Both the position numbers and the translations under genes were made by a program. Below the pieces are notes generated by a model. That model had not been told where the DNA came from. It saw only the letters and a program-made list of their open reading frames with translations, and ran no database searches. Below are positions 1-8,677 of a stretch of DNA of 64,000 nucleotides, piece after piece. The stretch is from Roseibium algicola (lineage in GTDB: Bacteria; Pseudomonadota; Alphaproteobacteria; Rhizobiales; Stappiaceae), in NCBI RefSeq assembly GCF_001999245.1, contig NZ_CP019630.1, positions 5,423,001 to 5,487,000 on the forward strand, given 5' to 3'. Numbering within the stretch: position 1 is the first letter of the stretch; every line of letters starts with the position of its first letter.

Positions 1-2281
1 TCTCGTCGGTGAAGCCCTTGGTCTTCAGCGCGGACGGGTTGACGCCCGGTGCTTGATCAATGGAGCCATGGCCAACGGCGTAGGCTTCGATCTCGCCAAT
101 CTCGCTTTCAGTGTAACCGAGCTTGCGCAGGGCTTCAGGAACAGCGCGGTTGATGATCTTGAAGTAGCCGCCGCCGGCCAGCTTCTTGAACTTCACCAGC
201 GCAAAGTCAGGCTCGATACCGGTGGTGTCGCAGTCCATGACCAGACCGATGGTTCCGGTCGGGGCAATAACGGTGGACTGGGCGTTGCGGTAGCCGTTCT
301 TCTCGCCAAGCTCAAGGGCACGATCCCAGGCCTTCTTGGCCCGCTCGACGATCACCTGATCCGGGCAGGAAACATGGTCAAGAGCAACCGGAGCCGTGTT
401 GAGGCCTTCGTAGCCGTCCGCTTCGCCGTATGCGGCGCGGCGGTGGTTGCGCATGACACGCAGCATGTGGCTTGCGTTTTTCTTGTAGCCCGGGAAGGCG
501 CCGAGTTCGCCAGCCATTTCAGCGGAAGTGGCATAGGCAACACCGGTCATGACCGCGGTGAGGGCGCCGCAAAGTGCACGGCCTTCGTCGCTGTCGTACG
601 GAATGCCGGAGGTCATCAGCAGGCCGCCGATGTTGGCATAGCCGAGACCGAGGGTGCGGAACTTGTAGGACAGTTCTGCAATTTCCTTGGACGGGAACTG
701 AGCCATCAGCACCGAGACTTCCAGAACGATGGTCCACAGGCGGACGGCATGTTCGTAGTTGTCGATGTCGAAGGACCGGTCTTCCCGGCGGAACTGCATC
801 AGGTTCAGGGACGCCAGGTTACAGGCCGTGTCGTCCAGGAACATGTATTCCGAGCATGGGTTGGATGCACGGATTTCGCCATCGGCAAGGCAGGTGTGCC
901 AGTCGTTGATCGTGGTGTGGTACTGCAGGCCCGGATCAGCGGAAGCCCAGGCGGCATAGCCGATCTGTTCCCAAAGTTCCTTGGCCTTGACGGTCTTCAG
1001 AACGTCACCGGAGCGGCGGGCGGTCAGGTCCCAGGCGCTGTCGTCAACAACGGCGTTCAGGAAGCCGTCGGTCACACGCACAGAGTTGTTGGAGTTCTGT
1101 CCGGCAACCGTCAGATAGGCTTCGGAATCCCAGTCCGTGTTGAACGTCGGGAATTCGATCTTGGTGAAGCCCTGCTTTGCAAACTGGATGACGCGCTGGA
1201 TGTAGTTTTCCGGCACCATCATCTTCTTGGCAGCACGGATTTCACGCTTCAGGGCCGGGTTCTTGGCCGGATCGAAGCAGTCGCCGTTGTCCGCCTCGCA
1301 GTTGACGCAGGCGCGCATGATTGCGCCGAGGTGCTTCTGGCAGATCTTGGAGCCGGTGACGAGCGCGGCCACCTTCTGCTCTTCCTTGACCTTCCAGTTG
1401 ATGTATTCCTCGATATCCGGATGGTCGACATCGACAACGACCATCTTGGCCGCGCGGCGGGTGGTGCCGCCGGACTTGATCGCGCCGGCTGCCCGGTCGC
1501 CGATCTTCAGGAAGCTCATCAGGCCGGAGGACTTTCCACCACCGGACAGGCGCTCGCCTTCGGCGCGAACATGGGAGAAGTTGGAGCCGGTGCCGGAGCC
1601 GTATTTGAACAGGCGTGCTTCGCGGACCCAAAGGTCCATGATGCCGCCTTCGTTCACCAGGTCGTCGCCGACGGACTGGATGAAGCAGGCATGCGGCTGC
1701 GGATGCTCATAGGCGCTCTTGGACTTGACGAGCTTGCCGGTCTGGAAGTCGACATAGAAGTGACCCTGGCCCGGGCCATCGATGCCGTAGGCCCAATGCA
1801 GGCCGGTGTTGAACCACTGCGGAGAGTTCGGCGCCACCTTCTGGGTCGCCAGCATGTAACGCAGTTCGTCGTAGAAAGCCTGAGCGTCGGATTCCTTGTC
1901 GAAATAGCCGCCCTTCCAGCCCCAGTAGGTCCAGGTGCCAGCTAGACGATCAAAGACCTGGCGGCCGTCAATTTCAGAGCCGTAGCGCTCGTCCTCTGGC
2001 AGGTCTGCCAGTGCGGCCTCATCGGCCTCATGGCGCCACAGCCAGGACGGAACGGTGTTTTCTTCTACGGCCTTCAGCTTGGCGGGCACGCCGGCCTTGC
2101 GGAAATACTTCTGAGCCAGAATGTCGGACGCGACCTGTGAAAACTGGGTCGGGACCTGAATGTTCTCAAGACGGAACACGATGGATCCATCAGGATTCCG
2201 GATTTCGCTGGTAGCGTTCCGGAATTCTACGCTGGCGTAAGGCGATTGACCTTCCTTGGTGTAGCGCCGCTCGATCCGCAT
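1..2281 (-). CDS. nrdJ: Vitamin B12-dependent (class II) ribonucleotide reductase, N-terminal ~760 residues; C-terminus lies beyond the left edge
   Basis: Adenosylcobalamin-dependent reduction of ribonucleotides to deoxyribonucleotides for DNA synthesis, in the cytoplasm. The open frame runs from ATG at 2281 to the window edge without a stop. The translation begins MRIERRYTKEGQSPYA and contains the class II landmarks APNSPQWFNTGL, GSGTGSNFS, NPCSEYMFLDDTACNLASLN and APTGTIGLVMDCDTTG. The NPCSE cysteine and the asparagine-rich loop after it are the expected active-site region. Alphaproteobacterial NrdJ proteins are about 1,200 residues or more, so roughly 40% is missing because of the window edge, not a mutation. 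A pair of NrdR-type boxes lies about 125-170 bp upstream, and a short hairpin (2309-2326) sits in the leader close to the start codon. The next gene to the right is divergent, so nrdJ is probably transcribed from its own promoter. Confidence 0.96.
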   Translation of the reverse strand, partial: MRIERRYTKEGQSPYASVEFRNATSEIRNPDGSIVFRLENIQVPTQFSQVASDILAQKYFRKAGVPAKLKAVEENTVPSWLWRHEADEAALADLPEDERYGSEIDGRQVFDRLAGTWTYWGWKGGYFDKESDAQAFYDELRYMLATQKVAPNSPQWFNTGLHWAYGIDGPGQGHFYVDFQTGKLVKSKSAYEHPQPHACFIQSVGDDLVNEGGIMDLWVREARLFKYGSGTGSNFSHVRAEGERLSGGGKSSGLMSFLKIGDRAAGAIKSGGTTRRAAKMVVVDVDHPDIEEYINWKVKEEQKVAALVTGSKICQKHLGAIMRACVNCEADNGDCFDPAKNPALKREIRAAKKMMVPENYIQRVIQFAKQGFTKIEFPTFNTDWDSEAYLTVAGQNSNNSVRVTDGFLNAVVDDSAWDLTARRSGDVLKTVKAKELWEQIGYAAWASADPGLQYHTTINDWHTCLADGEIRASNPCSEYMFLDDTACNLASLNLMQFRREDRSFDIDNYEHAVRLWTIVLEVSVLMAQFPSKEIAELSYKFRTLGLGYANIGGLLMTSGIPYDSDEGRALCGALTAVMTGVAYATSAEMAGELGAFPGYKKNASHMLRVMRNHRRAAYGEADGYEGLNTAPVALDHVSCPDQVIVERAKKAWDRALELGEKNGYRNAQSTVIAPTGTIGLVMDCDTTGIEPDFALVKFKKLAGGGYFKIINRAVPEALRKLGYTESEIGEIEAYAVGHGSIDQAPGVNPSALKTKGFTDE

Positions 2282-2308
2282 CTTCTCAAGTCCCCTTTTA
2301 GATTACAG

Positions 2309-2326
2309 CCGGTTCCCCCGAACCGG
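2309..2326 (-). promoter_or_regulatory. Stem-loop in the nrdJ leader
   Basis: A 7-bp perfect inverted repeat (CCGGTTC / GAACCGG, 4-nt loop) 28-45 nt upstream of the nrdJ start. It would form in the 5' UTR just before the ribosome-binding region. It has no T-run, so it is not an intrinsic terminator. I see no recognisable cobalamin riboswitch core around it. Function unknown. Confidence 0.4.
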
Positions 2327-2404
2327 GCTTGACCGCATTGCATCCGAACTGGCGTGGCCGCCTGCCTCTGTTCTCGAATGCCGCCCTGCAAGTTACAGGC
2401 TTCG

Positions 2405-2451
2405 AGCCTGTATGTAGCGTATCTTGTGTTTCTATCCACTATATATAGTGG
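2405..2451. promoter_or_regulatory. Pair of NrdR boxes controlling nrdJ
   Basis: Box 1 (2436-2451) is the perfect 16-bp palindrome CCACTATATATAGTGG. It matches the NrdR consensus acaCwAtATaTwGtgt at all central positions. Box 2 (2405-2420, AGCCTGTATGTAGCGT) is degenerate, about 11 of 16, and starts exactly 31 bp away, the three-helical-turn spacing typical of NrdR box pairs. NrdR is the nucleotide-sensing repressor of ribonucleotide reductase genes. Its gene is not in this window. Confidence 0.8.
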
Positions 2452-2922
2452 TCATCAACAGGTTTGTCACGACATGCGCCTTGAAGTCGGCACAACAAAA
2501 CCCGTCTCCCGGCTTTGGGGTCAAAGACCTGGAGCGGTACTCTTGGATACTGATGGTTTTGGATGACCGGAGCGCCCGGATAGGCACCCGACTACGCACA
2601 TCGCAATGATGAGAAACTAATGTAAACGAATTCTTAAGGTCAAGGACCGAGTGACAACAGCTAGTGCCTGGATTGTGGGCAAACGCAAAATCTTGTGTGG
2701 TCGTGTGGATAATGGGGAACGGAGCGGGGACAGCGTTTTAGCAAGGGATTTAGCGCTTGCTTTCCCGGCGAAGGAGTGCCCGCCAGGAAGGCACAAGACC
2801 CTGTGGATGACGATAGACCGCATTTTATGAAAATTTGAAGAAAATGGCGGTGATCGATTTCAACCGGGTTTAAGCCGGGTCTGGTTTCATGATGGCGGGA
2901 TAGGGAAAAAGGTCCGCAATTC

Positions 2923-3633
2923 ATGAAACATCACGCCGCATTCGGACTAGCGATGGAGGACATCGATGCTGTCGTCGTCGAGGACAGCAAGCCGATGCAG
3001 ACGATTCTCCGGTCGATATTGCTGAGCTTCAAGGTTGCGCGCGTGCGGGTGTTCGATTCGGTCGACGAAGCGCTCGAGGCAAGTCTCGCCGAACCACCCA
3101 ACGTGATTCTCACCGACTGGCGCATGGCGCCGACATCCGGCTACCAGTTCCTGCGTCTGGTGCGGCATCGCCACATGGAGCCGCTTTGTTATGTGCCGAT
3201 TCTCTTCATTACGGCACATGGCACGCGGCCACTGGTCGACAAGGCCTTGCGGGCAGGTGCGCACCACGTGCTGGTCAAGCCGGTTTCGCCGTCGACGCTT
3301 TTCAAGCGCCTCAAGTGGCTTCTTGCAGACGACCGGCCGATGATCCTGGAGAACTCCGGCTTCTACAATATCTATGGCATTCAAAAGGCCATGGATGAAC
3401 AGGCGGAAAAGATGCAGTCGCTTGCCGGAGCCCGGCTGCACCACCGCGTTGCCACGCAAAAGCGTGCGGAAGTGGAAGGAGCCGTTGAGGCGGCATTCGA
3501 CACCAAGGAAGAAGAGCCGGAAAAGGTCTTTGCCGGTGTGAAGAAGGAAGCGCCTCCCAAACAGCATTCCGCAGCTGCCAAACATATCCGCAATGCCGGC
3601 TTTGCACCCTTCAAGGGTTTGAAACTTCACTGA
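2923..3633 (+). CDS. Receiver-domain (CheY-like) response regulator with a basic C-terminal tail and no output domain
   Basis: A 236-aa protein. Residues about 14-130 form a phospho-acceptor receiver: acidic pair E20/D21 (VVVEDSKPM), phospho-acceptor D65 in ILTDWRM, T97 in LFITAHG and K119 in VLVKPVSP. The remaining ~105 residues are charged and low-complexity, ending in a basic segment, with no DNA-binding or enzymatic domain I can name. It therefore probably acts through protein contacts or as a phosphate relay or sink. The ATG at 2923 has an AAGG-type ribosome-binding site about 10 nt upstream. An internal ATG at 2953 would trim the non-conserved first ten residues but lacks such a site. 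No partner kinase is adjacent. Confidence 0.85.
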   Translation: MKHHAAFGLAMEDIDAVVVEDSKPMQTILRSILLSFKVARVRVFDSVDEALEASLAEPPNVILTDWRMAPTSGYQFLRLVRHRHMEPLCYVPILFITAHGTRPLVDKALRAGAHHVLVKPVSPSTLFKRLKWLLADDRPMILENSGFYNIYGIQKAMDEQAEKMQSLAGARLHHRVATQKRAEVEGAVEAAFDTKEEEPEKVFAGVKKEAPPKQHSAAAKHIRNAGFAPFKGLKLH

Positions 3634-3838
3634 AGCAGTCTGTTTGTGACCACCTGGGTGCGGTGTGTACCGGGCGTGACTGCGGCAATCGGGCCGCAGG
3701 CGCAAAATCCCGTTCTTTTCTGGCTGCCAAGTCTGGACAGATGCGGCCGTTGTCGCCATAGTCCGCGAAATTCCGTCCTGTCATGTTGGCGGGGCAACGG
3801 ATGTTTCCGACTTGCAATCAAGGGACCTTCAAAGGGCC

Positions 3839-4225
3839 ATGAAAACTCTGCTGCTAGAATTGTTCACCTGGTGGAACAGCCAGACAATGGGCACCCGCTT
3901 CTTCACGTGGCGCAAGGGTGAGTTTGTCGGTGAGGATGAGTTCGGTAACAAGTACTACAAGGAACGCGCAGGCAAGAAGCGCTGGGTGATCTATAACGGT
4001 CTTGCCGAAGCCTCTGCCATTCCTGCGGGCTGGCACGGCTGGATGCACCACCGCGTTGACACGCCGCCGTCCGAAGAAACCTATCACGCCAAACATTGGC
4101 AGCAGGGTCACAAGGCCAATCCTACGGGCACTCCGGCCGCTTACCGGCCGCACGGTTCCATCCTGACCCCGGAAAAACGCCCGGATGTGACCGGCGATTA
4201 TGAAGCCTGGACCCCGGGCAGCTGA
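3839..4225 (+). CDS. NDUFA12-family NADH:ubiquinone oxidoreductase 17.2-kDa accessory subunit homologue
   Basis: A 128-aa protein of the NDUFA12/B17.2 family, an accessory subunit shared by alphaproteobacterial and mitochondrial complex I. Diagnostic segments are FTWWNSQTMGTRFFTWRKGE, VGEDEFGNKYY, RWVIYNGLAEAS and IPAGWHGWMHHRVDTPP. The chosen start at 3839 gives the family's usual N-terminus (MKTLLLELFTWW); an in-frame ATG at 3812 would add nine unrelated residues. The tail is proline- and glycine-rich. It is unlinked to the nuo operon that starts 47 kb downstream, as is usual for this gene. A strong terminator follows directly. Confidence 0.95.
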   Translation: MKTLLLELFTWWNSQTMGTRFFTWRKGEFVGEDEFGNKYYKERAGKKRWVIYNGLAEASAIPAGWHGWMHHRVDTPPSEETYHAKHWQQGHKANPTGTPAAYRPHGSILTPEKRPDVTGDYEAWTPGS

Positions 4226-4257
4226 TAACCGCGCATTGCGAAGATCAGGAATGAAAT

Positions 4258-4283
4258 AGCCCCGCAATTGCGGGGCTTTTTTT
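4258..4283 (+). terminator. Rho-independent terminator after the NDUFA12-like gene
   Basis: A perfect 20-bp palindrome AGCCCCGCAATTGCGGGGCT (4258-4277) runs into seven T residues (4277-4283), 33 bp after the stop codon. Confidence 0.93.
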
Positions 4284-4519
4284 GTTTCGGGCCAACCGGA
4301 CGTTCAGCAACCTGAATGTTGTCTGAAGAAGTGACCTCAGATTATCCGCGCTCCAGGTGAGAAATTCAAAGAGGTATATATAAATACATTTTACAATTCG
4401 TAGTATATAATTTCAATTGTTTTTGAATCGAAAATATTTATTTGTGATTTTAGGCACATTACGCAAGGTAAAATAAGTTACAAGGGGAAGGATGTTAGTA
4501 TAAACTGAGGAGCAGACAA
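4284..4519. other. AT-rich spacer upstream of the unrecognised gene at 4520
   Basis: About 236 bp with a strikingly AT-rich core (roughly 4370-4480), unlike the GC-rich surroundings. It contains many TATA/TTTA runs but no unambiguous promoter. Low GC next to an orphan gene suggests foreign DNA or an H-NS/MucR-type silenced region; this is inference. Confidence 0.5.
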
Positions 4520-5527
4520 ATGGACCAGGAATGGATGAAGCTCCAGGAGTTGAGCAACCGTATTAACAATGTCTGCAAACCGGCCTGGGAAAATATTCTG
4601 ATCAAGACAGGCAGCAGTTATGTGAATGCTGATGAGGCCGTTCGAAAGCTATTGCCGAAAGGCTACGATACAGAGCCAGGCTGGGCCTGGACGGCGTTGA
4701 AGGCCACCATGAAAGGTCCCCTGGCTGCCGTGATCACCAATCCGGTGGCAGCAGGAATAGCGACTTTCTACATCATAGATGCCGTCAAGGGTGAAAAAGA
4801 ACCGCTTCCGTCACCACCGCAGTTTGATACCGATCCGCAGAAATATCTTCAGTACATCAAGTTTCACTACAATCTGGTCTACATCAGCTCCACTCAGAAG
4901 ATACTGAAAATGCAGGAAGCTGCGCGCACGGGCGGTTCGGTGAACATCGAACAGCTTCGCCGCTCGCTGGAGCGGTCTCCATTCGCGCATGTGCCGCGAG
5001 GTTACAAATCGTTCAAGCACGACAAACTGGAAGAAAACATCGAAGCCGGTTTGTGGGCGATATGGCTGACCAACCTGAGCAGCGATCACAAACTGGAACA
5101 GGTTTCCCGCGCGATGGGGGAGGATGACCGACATAATGCCAGCGGCGCGGCTCGAAAGTCCGACGGGAAATACCGTCACCACCTGTGGCAGAGACTGAAG
5201 GACCTTGGAGCGTTCGACCGGGCCTATTCGGGCGGCGTGAAGAAGCGTGACAATGCCAAATCTACCGATGGTTTCATGGGGAGCGGCACGCCATCTTACG
5301 AATATGAATTCTGGCTCAAGATAGCCCGGGATTTCTGGGCAAAAAATCAGTCACCGACGGAAATGTTTTATATCGCCCTGGAGGAACCGGCAGCCGAACT
5401 GGCTTTTCGGAACGCCATGAGGACGTTTGAATCGCAAGATTTTACGCACAGAATGAGCGCTTTCCTTTCGCCGTCCTGGTCGAAAATTCGCGATATAGTC
5501 GGCACCGGCAAAGGCGGAAAGAACTGA
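4520..5527 (+). CDS. Unrecognised 335-aa protein with one hydrophobic segment
   Basis: I do not recognise this protein. It starts MDQEWMKLQE at an ATG preceded by GAGGAGC, a good ribosome-binding site. Residues about 66-88 (GPLAAVITNPVAAGIATFYI) are the only clearly hydrophobic stretch; the rest is soluble-looking, mixed-charge and rich in Trp, Tyr and Lys. There is no signal peptide and no nuclease or kinase motif I can name. The C-terminal third contains EYEFWLKIARDFW and EEPAAELAFRNAM. Base composition is visibly lower in GC than its neighbours, and it follows an AT-rich spacer. As I recall, rhizobial relatives have a DUF2155 gene between the NDUFA12 gene and aat; this protein does not resemble it. 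It is probably a lineage-specific or transferred gene. Confidence 0.75.
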   Translation: MDQEWMKLQELSNRINNVCKPAWENILIKTGSSYVNADEAVRKLLPKGYDTEPGWAWTALKATMKGPLAAVITNPVAAGIATFYIIDAVKGEKEPLPSPPQFDTDPQKYLQYIKFHYNLVYISSTQKILKMQEAARTGGSVNIEQLRRSLERSPFAHVPRGYKSFKHDKLEENIEAGLWAIWLTNLSSDHKLEQVSRAMGEDDRHNASGAARKSDGKYRHHLWQRLKDLGAFDRAYSGGVKKRDNAKSTDGFMGSGTPSYEYEFWLKIARDFWAKNQSPTEMFYIALEEPAAELAFRNAMRTFESQDFTHRMSAFLSPSWSKIRDIVGTGKGGKN

Positions 5528-5701
5528 GCACGTTGCGCTGATTTATGAAGCGGGAGAAGGTTCTTTCGCCCATTGACAGAGAGAGACTGGCTGGCGACGA
5601 CACGTCTGAAAGCCACGGCATTGCCGGAGCCGTTCCGGTCTGTTGTTGGCCTGGCTGTTCCTGCTTTGGTGGTGACGAACTAGGCTCGCAAGCAAGAAGA
5701 C

Positions 5702-6382
5702 CTAGCGCTCGTACCAACTATCGAGCACCGCCAAAACCTCCTCACCACTGGCTTGAGGTGACAGGGCGTAGAAATCGGTTTCCAGCTTCAGGGCTTCGCT
5801 GAGCAGCTCGTTATAGGCAGCTTGAGGAACTTCCTCGGTGCCGAACTTGCTGAGGTGCTCGGTTACGAACTGAGTATCGAGCAGGGAATAGCCGCCGACG
5901 ATCAGCCGGGCAACCAGATGCGCAAGGCACACCTTGGAAGCGTCGGTGCGGAAGGTGAACATGCTCTCGCCGAAAAAGGCGCCGTTCAGGCTGACACCGT
6001 AGAGCCCCCCGACAAGTTCGCCATCCTGCCAGGCTTCAATGGTGTGGCAATAGCCCATGTCGAAAAGCTCGCCGTAGAGGCGCCTGATCTCCCGGTTGAT
6101 CCAGGTTTTCTGGCGTCCGGGCATGGGCTCGGCACAGCCATCGATAACACCCTGAAAATCCGTGCTGACCCGCACCTCGAAAACGTCGTTGCGAATCGTC
6201 CGGCGCAGGCGGCGAGGCAGGTGAAAGTTGTTGAGGGGAAGGATGCCGCGACGCTCTGGCTCCAGCCAGAAGAGGCCGGGGTCGTCGGCAGATTCTGCCA
6301 TCGGAAACAGGCCGCAGGCATAGGCTTTCAACAGCACCTGCGGTGTGATTTCCATGATGATGTCGTCTTTGTAACCAGCCAT
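5702..6382 (-). CDS. aat: Leucyl/phenylalanyl-tRNA--protein transferase
   Basis: Transfers Leu or Phe from aminoacyl-tRNA to proteins with N-terminal Arg or Lys, marking them for ClpS/ClpAP degradation in the N-degron pathway. The 226-aa length is normal. Family signatures seen are [68 protein letters not shown] and [15 protein letters not shown]. It sits 141 bp downstream of accC on the same strand, the arrangement commonly seen in rhizobia. A downstream ATG at residue 10 is an alternative start that would lose only non-conserved residues. Confidence 0.97.
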   Translation of the reverse strand: MAGYKDDIIMEITPQVLLKAYACGLFPMAESADDPGLFWLEPERRGILPLNNFHLPRRLRRTIRNDVFEVRVSTDFQGVIDGCAEPMPGRQKTWINREIRRLYGELFDMGYCHTIEAWQDGELVGGLYGVSLNGAFFGESMFTFRTDASKVCLAHLVARLIVGGYSLLDTQFVTEHLSKFGTEEVPQAAYNELLSEALKLETDFYALSPQASGEEVLAVLDSWYER

Positions 6383-6523
6383 GAGGCCTCACTTACCAGA
6401 CGGGATGGGCAGATCAGCAGGTGTCGACTTGAGCACCCAAAATCTGATCGACCTGAGTGCCGGAGCACCTCATGCGCATTCCTTGGAACACGCAATGCTC
6501 CCGGCACTCGTCCCAGGATCCGG

Positions 6524-7876
6524 TCAGCTGGACTTCTTCGCCAGATATTGTTCCAGCCAGTGGATGTCGTACTGACCGTTCGCTATGTCCTGATTTTCCA
6601 CCAGATCGCGGAAAAGCGGAATAGTCGACTTGATTTCGTCAACCACAAATTCGTCCAGGCAACGACGCAGACGCATCATGCATTCCACGCGGTTACGGCC
6701 ATGAACGATCAGCTTGCCGATCAGACTGTCATAATAAGGCGGGATCTTGTAGCCCTGATAGACACCGCTGTCGACGCGAACACCCAGACCGCCCGGCGGG
6801 TGGTAGTAGGTGATTGTGCCCGGTGACGGCGTGAAGTTGACAGGATCTTCCGCGTTGATGCGGCATTCGATGGCGTGGCCTTCGAACGTGATGTCGTCCT
6901 GGGTCATATCCAGCGATCCACCTGCGGCGATGCGGATCTGCTCGTTGACGAGGTCGATGCCGGTGATCATCTCCGTAACTGGGTGTTCAACCTGCAGACG
7001 GGTGTTCATTTCAATGAAATAGAACTCGCCGTTCTCATAGAGGAATTCCACCGTGCCGACGCCGCGGTATTTCAGCTTGCGCATGGCAGCAGCGACGATC
7101 TCGCCGATTTCCTTGCGCTGGCTGGCATTGAGGCTCGGGGAGGGAGCTTCTTCGAGCACCTTCTGGTGGCGGCGCTGCAGCGAACAGTCGCGTTCACCGA
7201 GGTGAACCGCGTTGCCCTTGCCATCACCCAGAACCTGGATCTCGATATGCCGAGGCTTGCCGAGGTATTTTTCCATGTAGAGCGCGTCGTCGCCGAAGGC
7301 AGCCTTTGCTTCGGAACGTGCCGTGGACAGGGCAGTATCAAGCTCGGCTTCGGTGCGGGCAACCTTCATGCCGCGGCCACCGCCACCTGCAGCTGCCTTT
7401 ACCAGAACCGGGTAGCCGATCTCGCGGGCGATCGCGTGGGCGTCGTCACCAGCCGTCACGGCACCGTCGGAGCCAGGAACAACCGGGATGCCGAGGTCCT
7501 TGGCCGTCTGCTTGGCCTGGATCTTGTCACCCATGATGCGAATGTGTTCAGCGGTCGGGCCGATGAATTCGATACCGTGTGCTTCAAGGATTTCCGCGAA
7601 ACGGGCGTTTTCCGACAGGAAGCCGTAACCCGGGTGGACGGCATCGGCTCCGGTGATTTCACAAGCCGCAAGAAGCTGCGGGATGTTCAGGTAGCTGTCA
7701 CGCGCGGCAGGCGGGCCAATGCAGACGCTTTCGTCTGCCAGGCGCACATGCATCGCATCCGCATCAGCGGTGGAGTGAACCGCAACGGTGGAGATGCCGA
7801 GCTCTTTACAGGCGCGCAGGATGCGCAGGGCGATCTCGCCGCGGTTGGCAATGAGAATCTTGGAGAACATGGCCAC
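6524..7876 (-). CDS. accC: Acetyl-CoA carboxylase, biotin carboxylase subunit
   Basis: ATP-dependent carboxylation of biotin on AccB, the first half of malonyl-CoA synthesis for fatty acids. It is 450 aa, as expected. It shows the N-terminal biotin-carboxylase fold start ([16 protein letters not shown]), the ATP-grasp glycine loop ([12 protein letters not shown]), [38 protein letters not shown] and the C-terminal domain. The start is either GTG at 7876, with GGAG five bases upstream, or ATG at 7870; the former has better spacing. It lies 9 bp after accB, so the two are co-transcribed. Confidence 0.98.
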   Translation of the reverse strand: MAMFSKILIANRGEIALRILRACKELGISTVAVHSTADADAMHVRLADESVCIGPPAARDSYLNIPQLLAACEITGADAVHPGYGFLSENARFAEILEAHGIEFIGPTAEHIRIMGDKIQAKQTAKDLGIPVVPGSDGAVTAGDDAHAIAREIGYPVLVKAAAGGGGRGMKVARTEAELDTALSTARSEAKAAFGDDALYMEKYLGKPRHIEIQVLGDGKGNAVHLGERDCSLQRRHQKVLEEAPSPSLNASQRKEIGEIVAAAMRKLKYRGVGTVEFLYENGEFYFIEMNTRLQVEHPVTEMITGIDLVNEQIRIAAGGSLDMTQDDITFEGHAIECRINAEDPVNFTPSPGTITYYHPPGGLGVRVDSGVYQGYKIPPYYDSLIGKLIVHGRNRVECMMRLRRCLDEFVVDEIKSTIPLFRDLVENQDIANGQYDIHWLEQYLAKKSS

Positions 7877-7885
7877 AACGGCTCC

Positions 7886-8359
7886 TTATTCGACGATAAT
7901 AAGCGGTTCGCCGAATTCCACCGGCTGAGCGTCGTCCACAAGGATCTGCTTGACGGTGCCCGCCTTGGTGGCAGGAATGTGGTTCATGGTTTTCATGGCT
8001 TCGATGATCAGGATCGTCTGACCTTCCACCACCTTGTCGCCAACCTGAATGAAGGCAGGCGCGCCCGGTTCGGCGGCGAGATAGGCCGTGCCGACCATTG
8101 GCGAGGTCACGGTCGTGCCGGCGTGGGCCGGTTCGGCGGCAGGCGCTGCTGCTGCCGGGGAAGCCGCTGCGGCCGGCGCTGTCGGTGCGGCCATAGGTGC
8201 TGCAACGTTCACCGGTGCGCTGATCGTCATCTGACGGGCCACGCGAATGCGCGTGTCACCTTGTTCCAGTTCGATTTCCGAGAGATTTGTCTCATCCAGG
8301 AGAACGGCGAGGTCCCGGATCAGGGCCGTGTCGAATTTCTTGTTATCATTACGCATCAT
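7886..8359 (-). CDS. accB: Acetyl-CoA carboxylase biotin carboxyl carrier protein (BCCP)
   Basis: Carries the biotin that AccC carboxylates and the carboxyltransferase (AccA/AccD, not in this window) uses. The 157 aa comprise an N-terminal region (about 1-45), an Ala/Pro-rich flexible linker (about 48-80) and a C-terminal biotinyl domain with the biotin-attachment motif EAMKTMN. It is first in an accB-accC operon, with aat probably following. In the rhizobial genomes I remember, aroQ lies immediately upstream in the same cluster; here that place is non-coding. Confidence 0.98.
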   Translation of the reverse strand: MMRNDNKKFDTALIRDLAVLLDETNLSEIELEQGDTRIRVARQMTISAPVNVAAPMAAPTAPAAAASPAAAAPAAEPAHAGTTVTSPMVGTAYLAAEPGAPAFIQVGDKVVEGQTILIIEAMKTMNHIPATKAGTVKQILVDDAQPVEFGEPLIIVE

Positions 8360-8677
8360 GTTTGGCTCTCATACTCGGTCCGCAAGACACGCAGCTGGCC
8401 GGCTCGCCGGGCGACCGCTCCATACCGGGATGGGGTCAGACCCGAAATATCCAGCCCTGCAACTCGATCAGGGTCCGTAAGGCCGGGGCCGCAACCACGC
8501 TCTTGCTCCGCCGTTGTTGGGCGGACAAAGATCTTCGGCCCGTCTCTTCCTGGAGGCGAGCCACGCTTCTTATAGGGATTCAATTGGAACAGGAAAACCC
8601 CCGATTTCTCACTGACATGAGGAATGGGGGTTTCCAACAGGCAAGTGAACGCCGAAACACTGTTTCGGCTCACAGGT
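8360..8677. other. 318-bp non-coding stretch between the DsbA-like gene and accB
   Basis: It contains the accB leader and promoter region (minus strand) and an imperfect stem-loop near 8592-8635. An open frame exists on the minus strand, but it has no AroQ motifs (such as NGPNLNLLG) and no coding character. I see no gene. Confidence 0.6.
8592..8635 (-). terminator. Possible terminator of the DsbA-like gene
   Basis: An imperfect inverted repeat (GGAAAACCCCC at 8592-8602 against GGGGGTTTCC at 8626-8635), 43 bp after the minus-strand stop. Read on the minus strand, the distal arm ends in only four T residues, so termination strength is doubtful. Confidence 0.45.

Larger units (their letters stand above)
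2282..2922. other. 641-bp divergent intergenic region between nrdJ and the receiver-protein gene
   Basis: I see no convincing gene here. It holds the nrdJ leader hairpin, the NrdR box pair at 2405-2451, an AT-rich patch near 2610-2640, and a perfect DnaA-box match (TTATCCACA on the minus strand, 2704-2712) with a one-mismatch copy at 2802-2810. Several short open frames exist but lack a ribosome-binding site and coding character. Confidence 0.6.

Noticed and set aside
53..1945. Long plus-strand open frame of 630 codons
   Set aside because: It is the antisense shadow of nrdJ; high GC in codon position three keeps it open. The minus-strand reading has every NrdJ motif.
2714..2738. GGAAC...CGTT upstream of the receiver gene as an EcfG promoter
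   Set aside because: The spacer is 13 bp, not 16-17, so it does not fit the consensus.
6875..8575. Plus-strand open frame across accC-accB
   Set aside because: Shadow of two clearly identified minus-strand genes; sequence is low-complexity and without domain signals.
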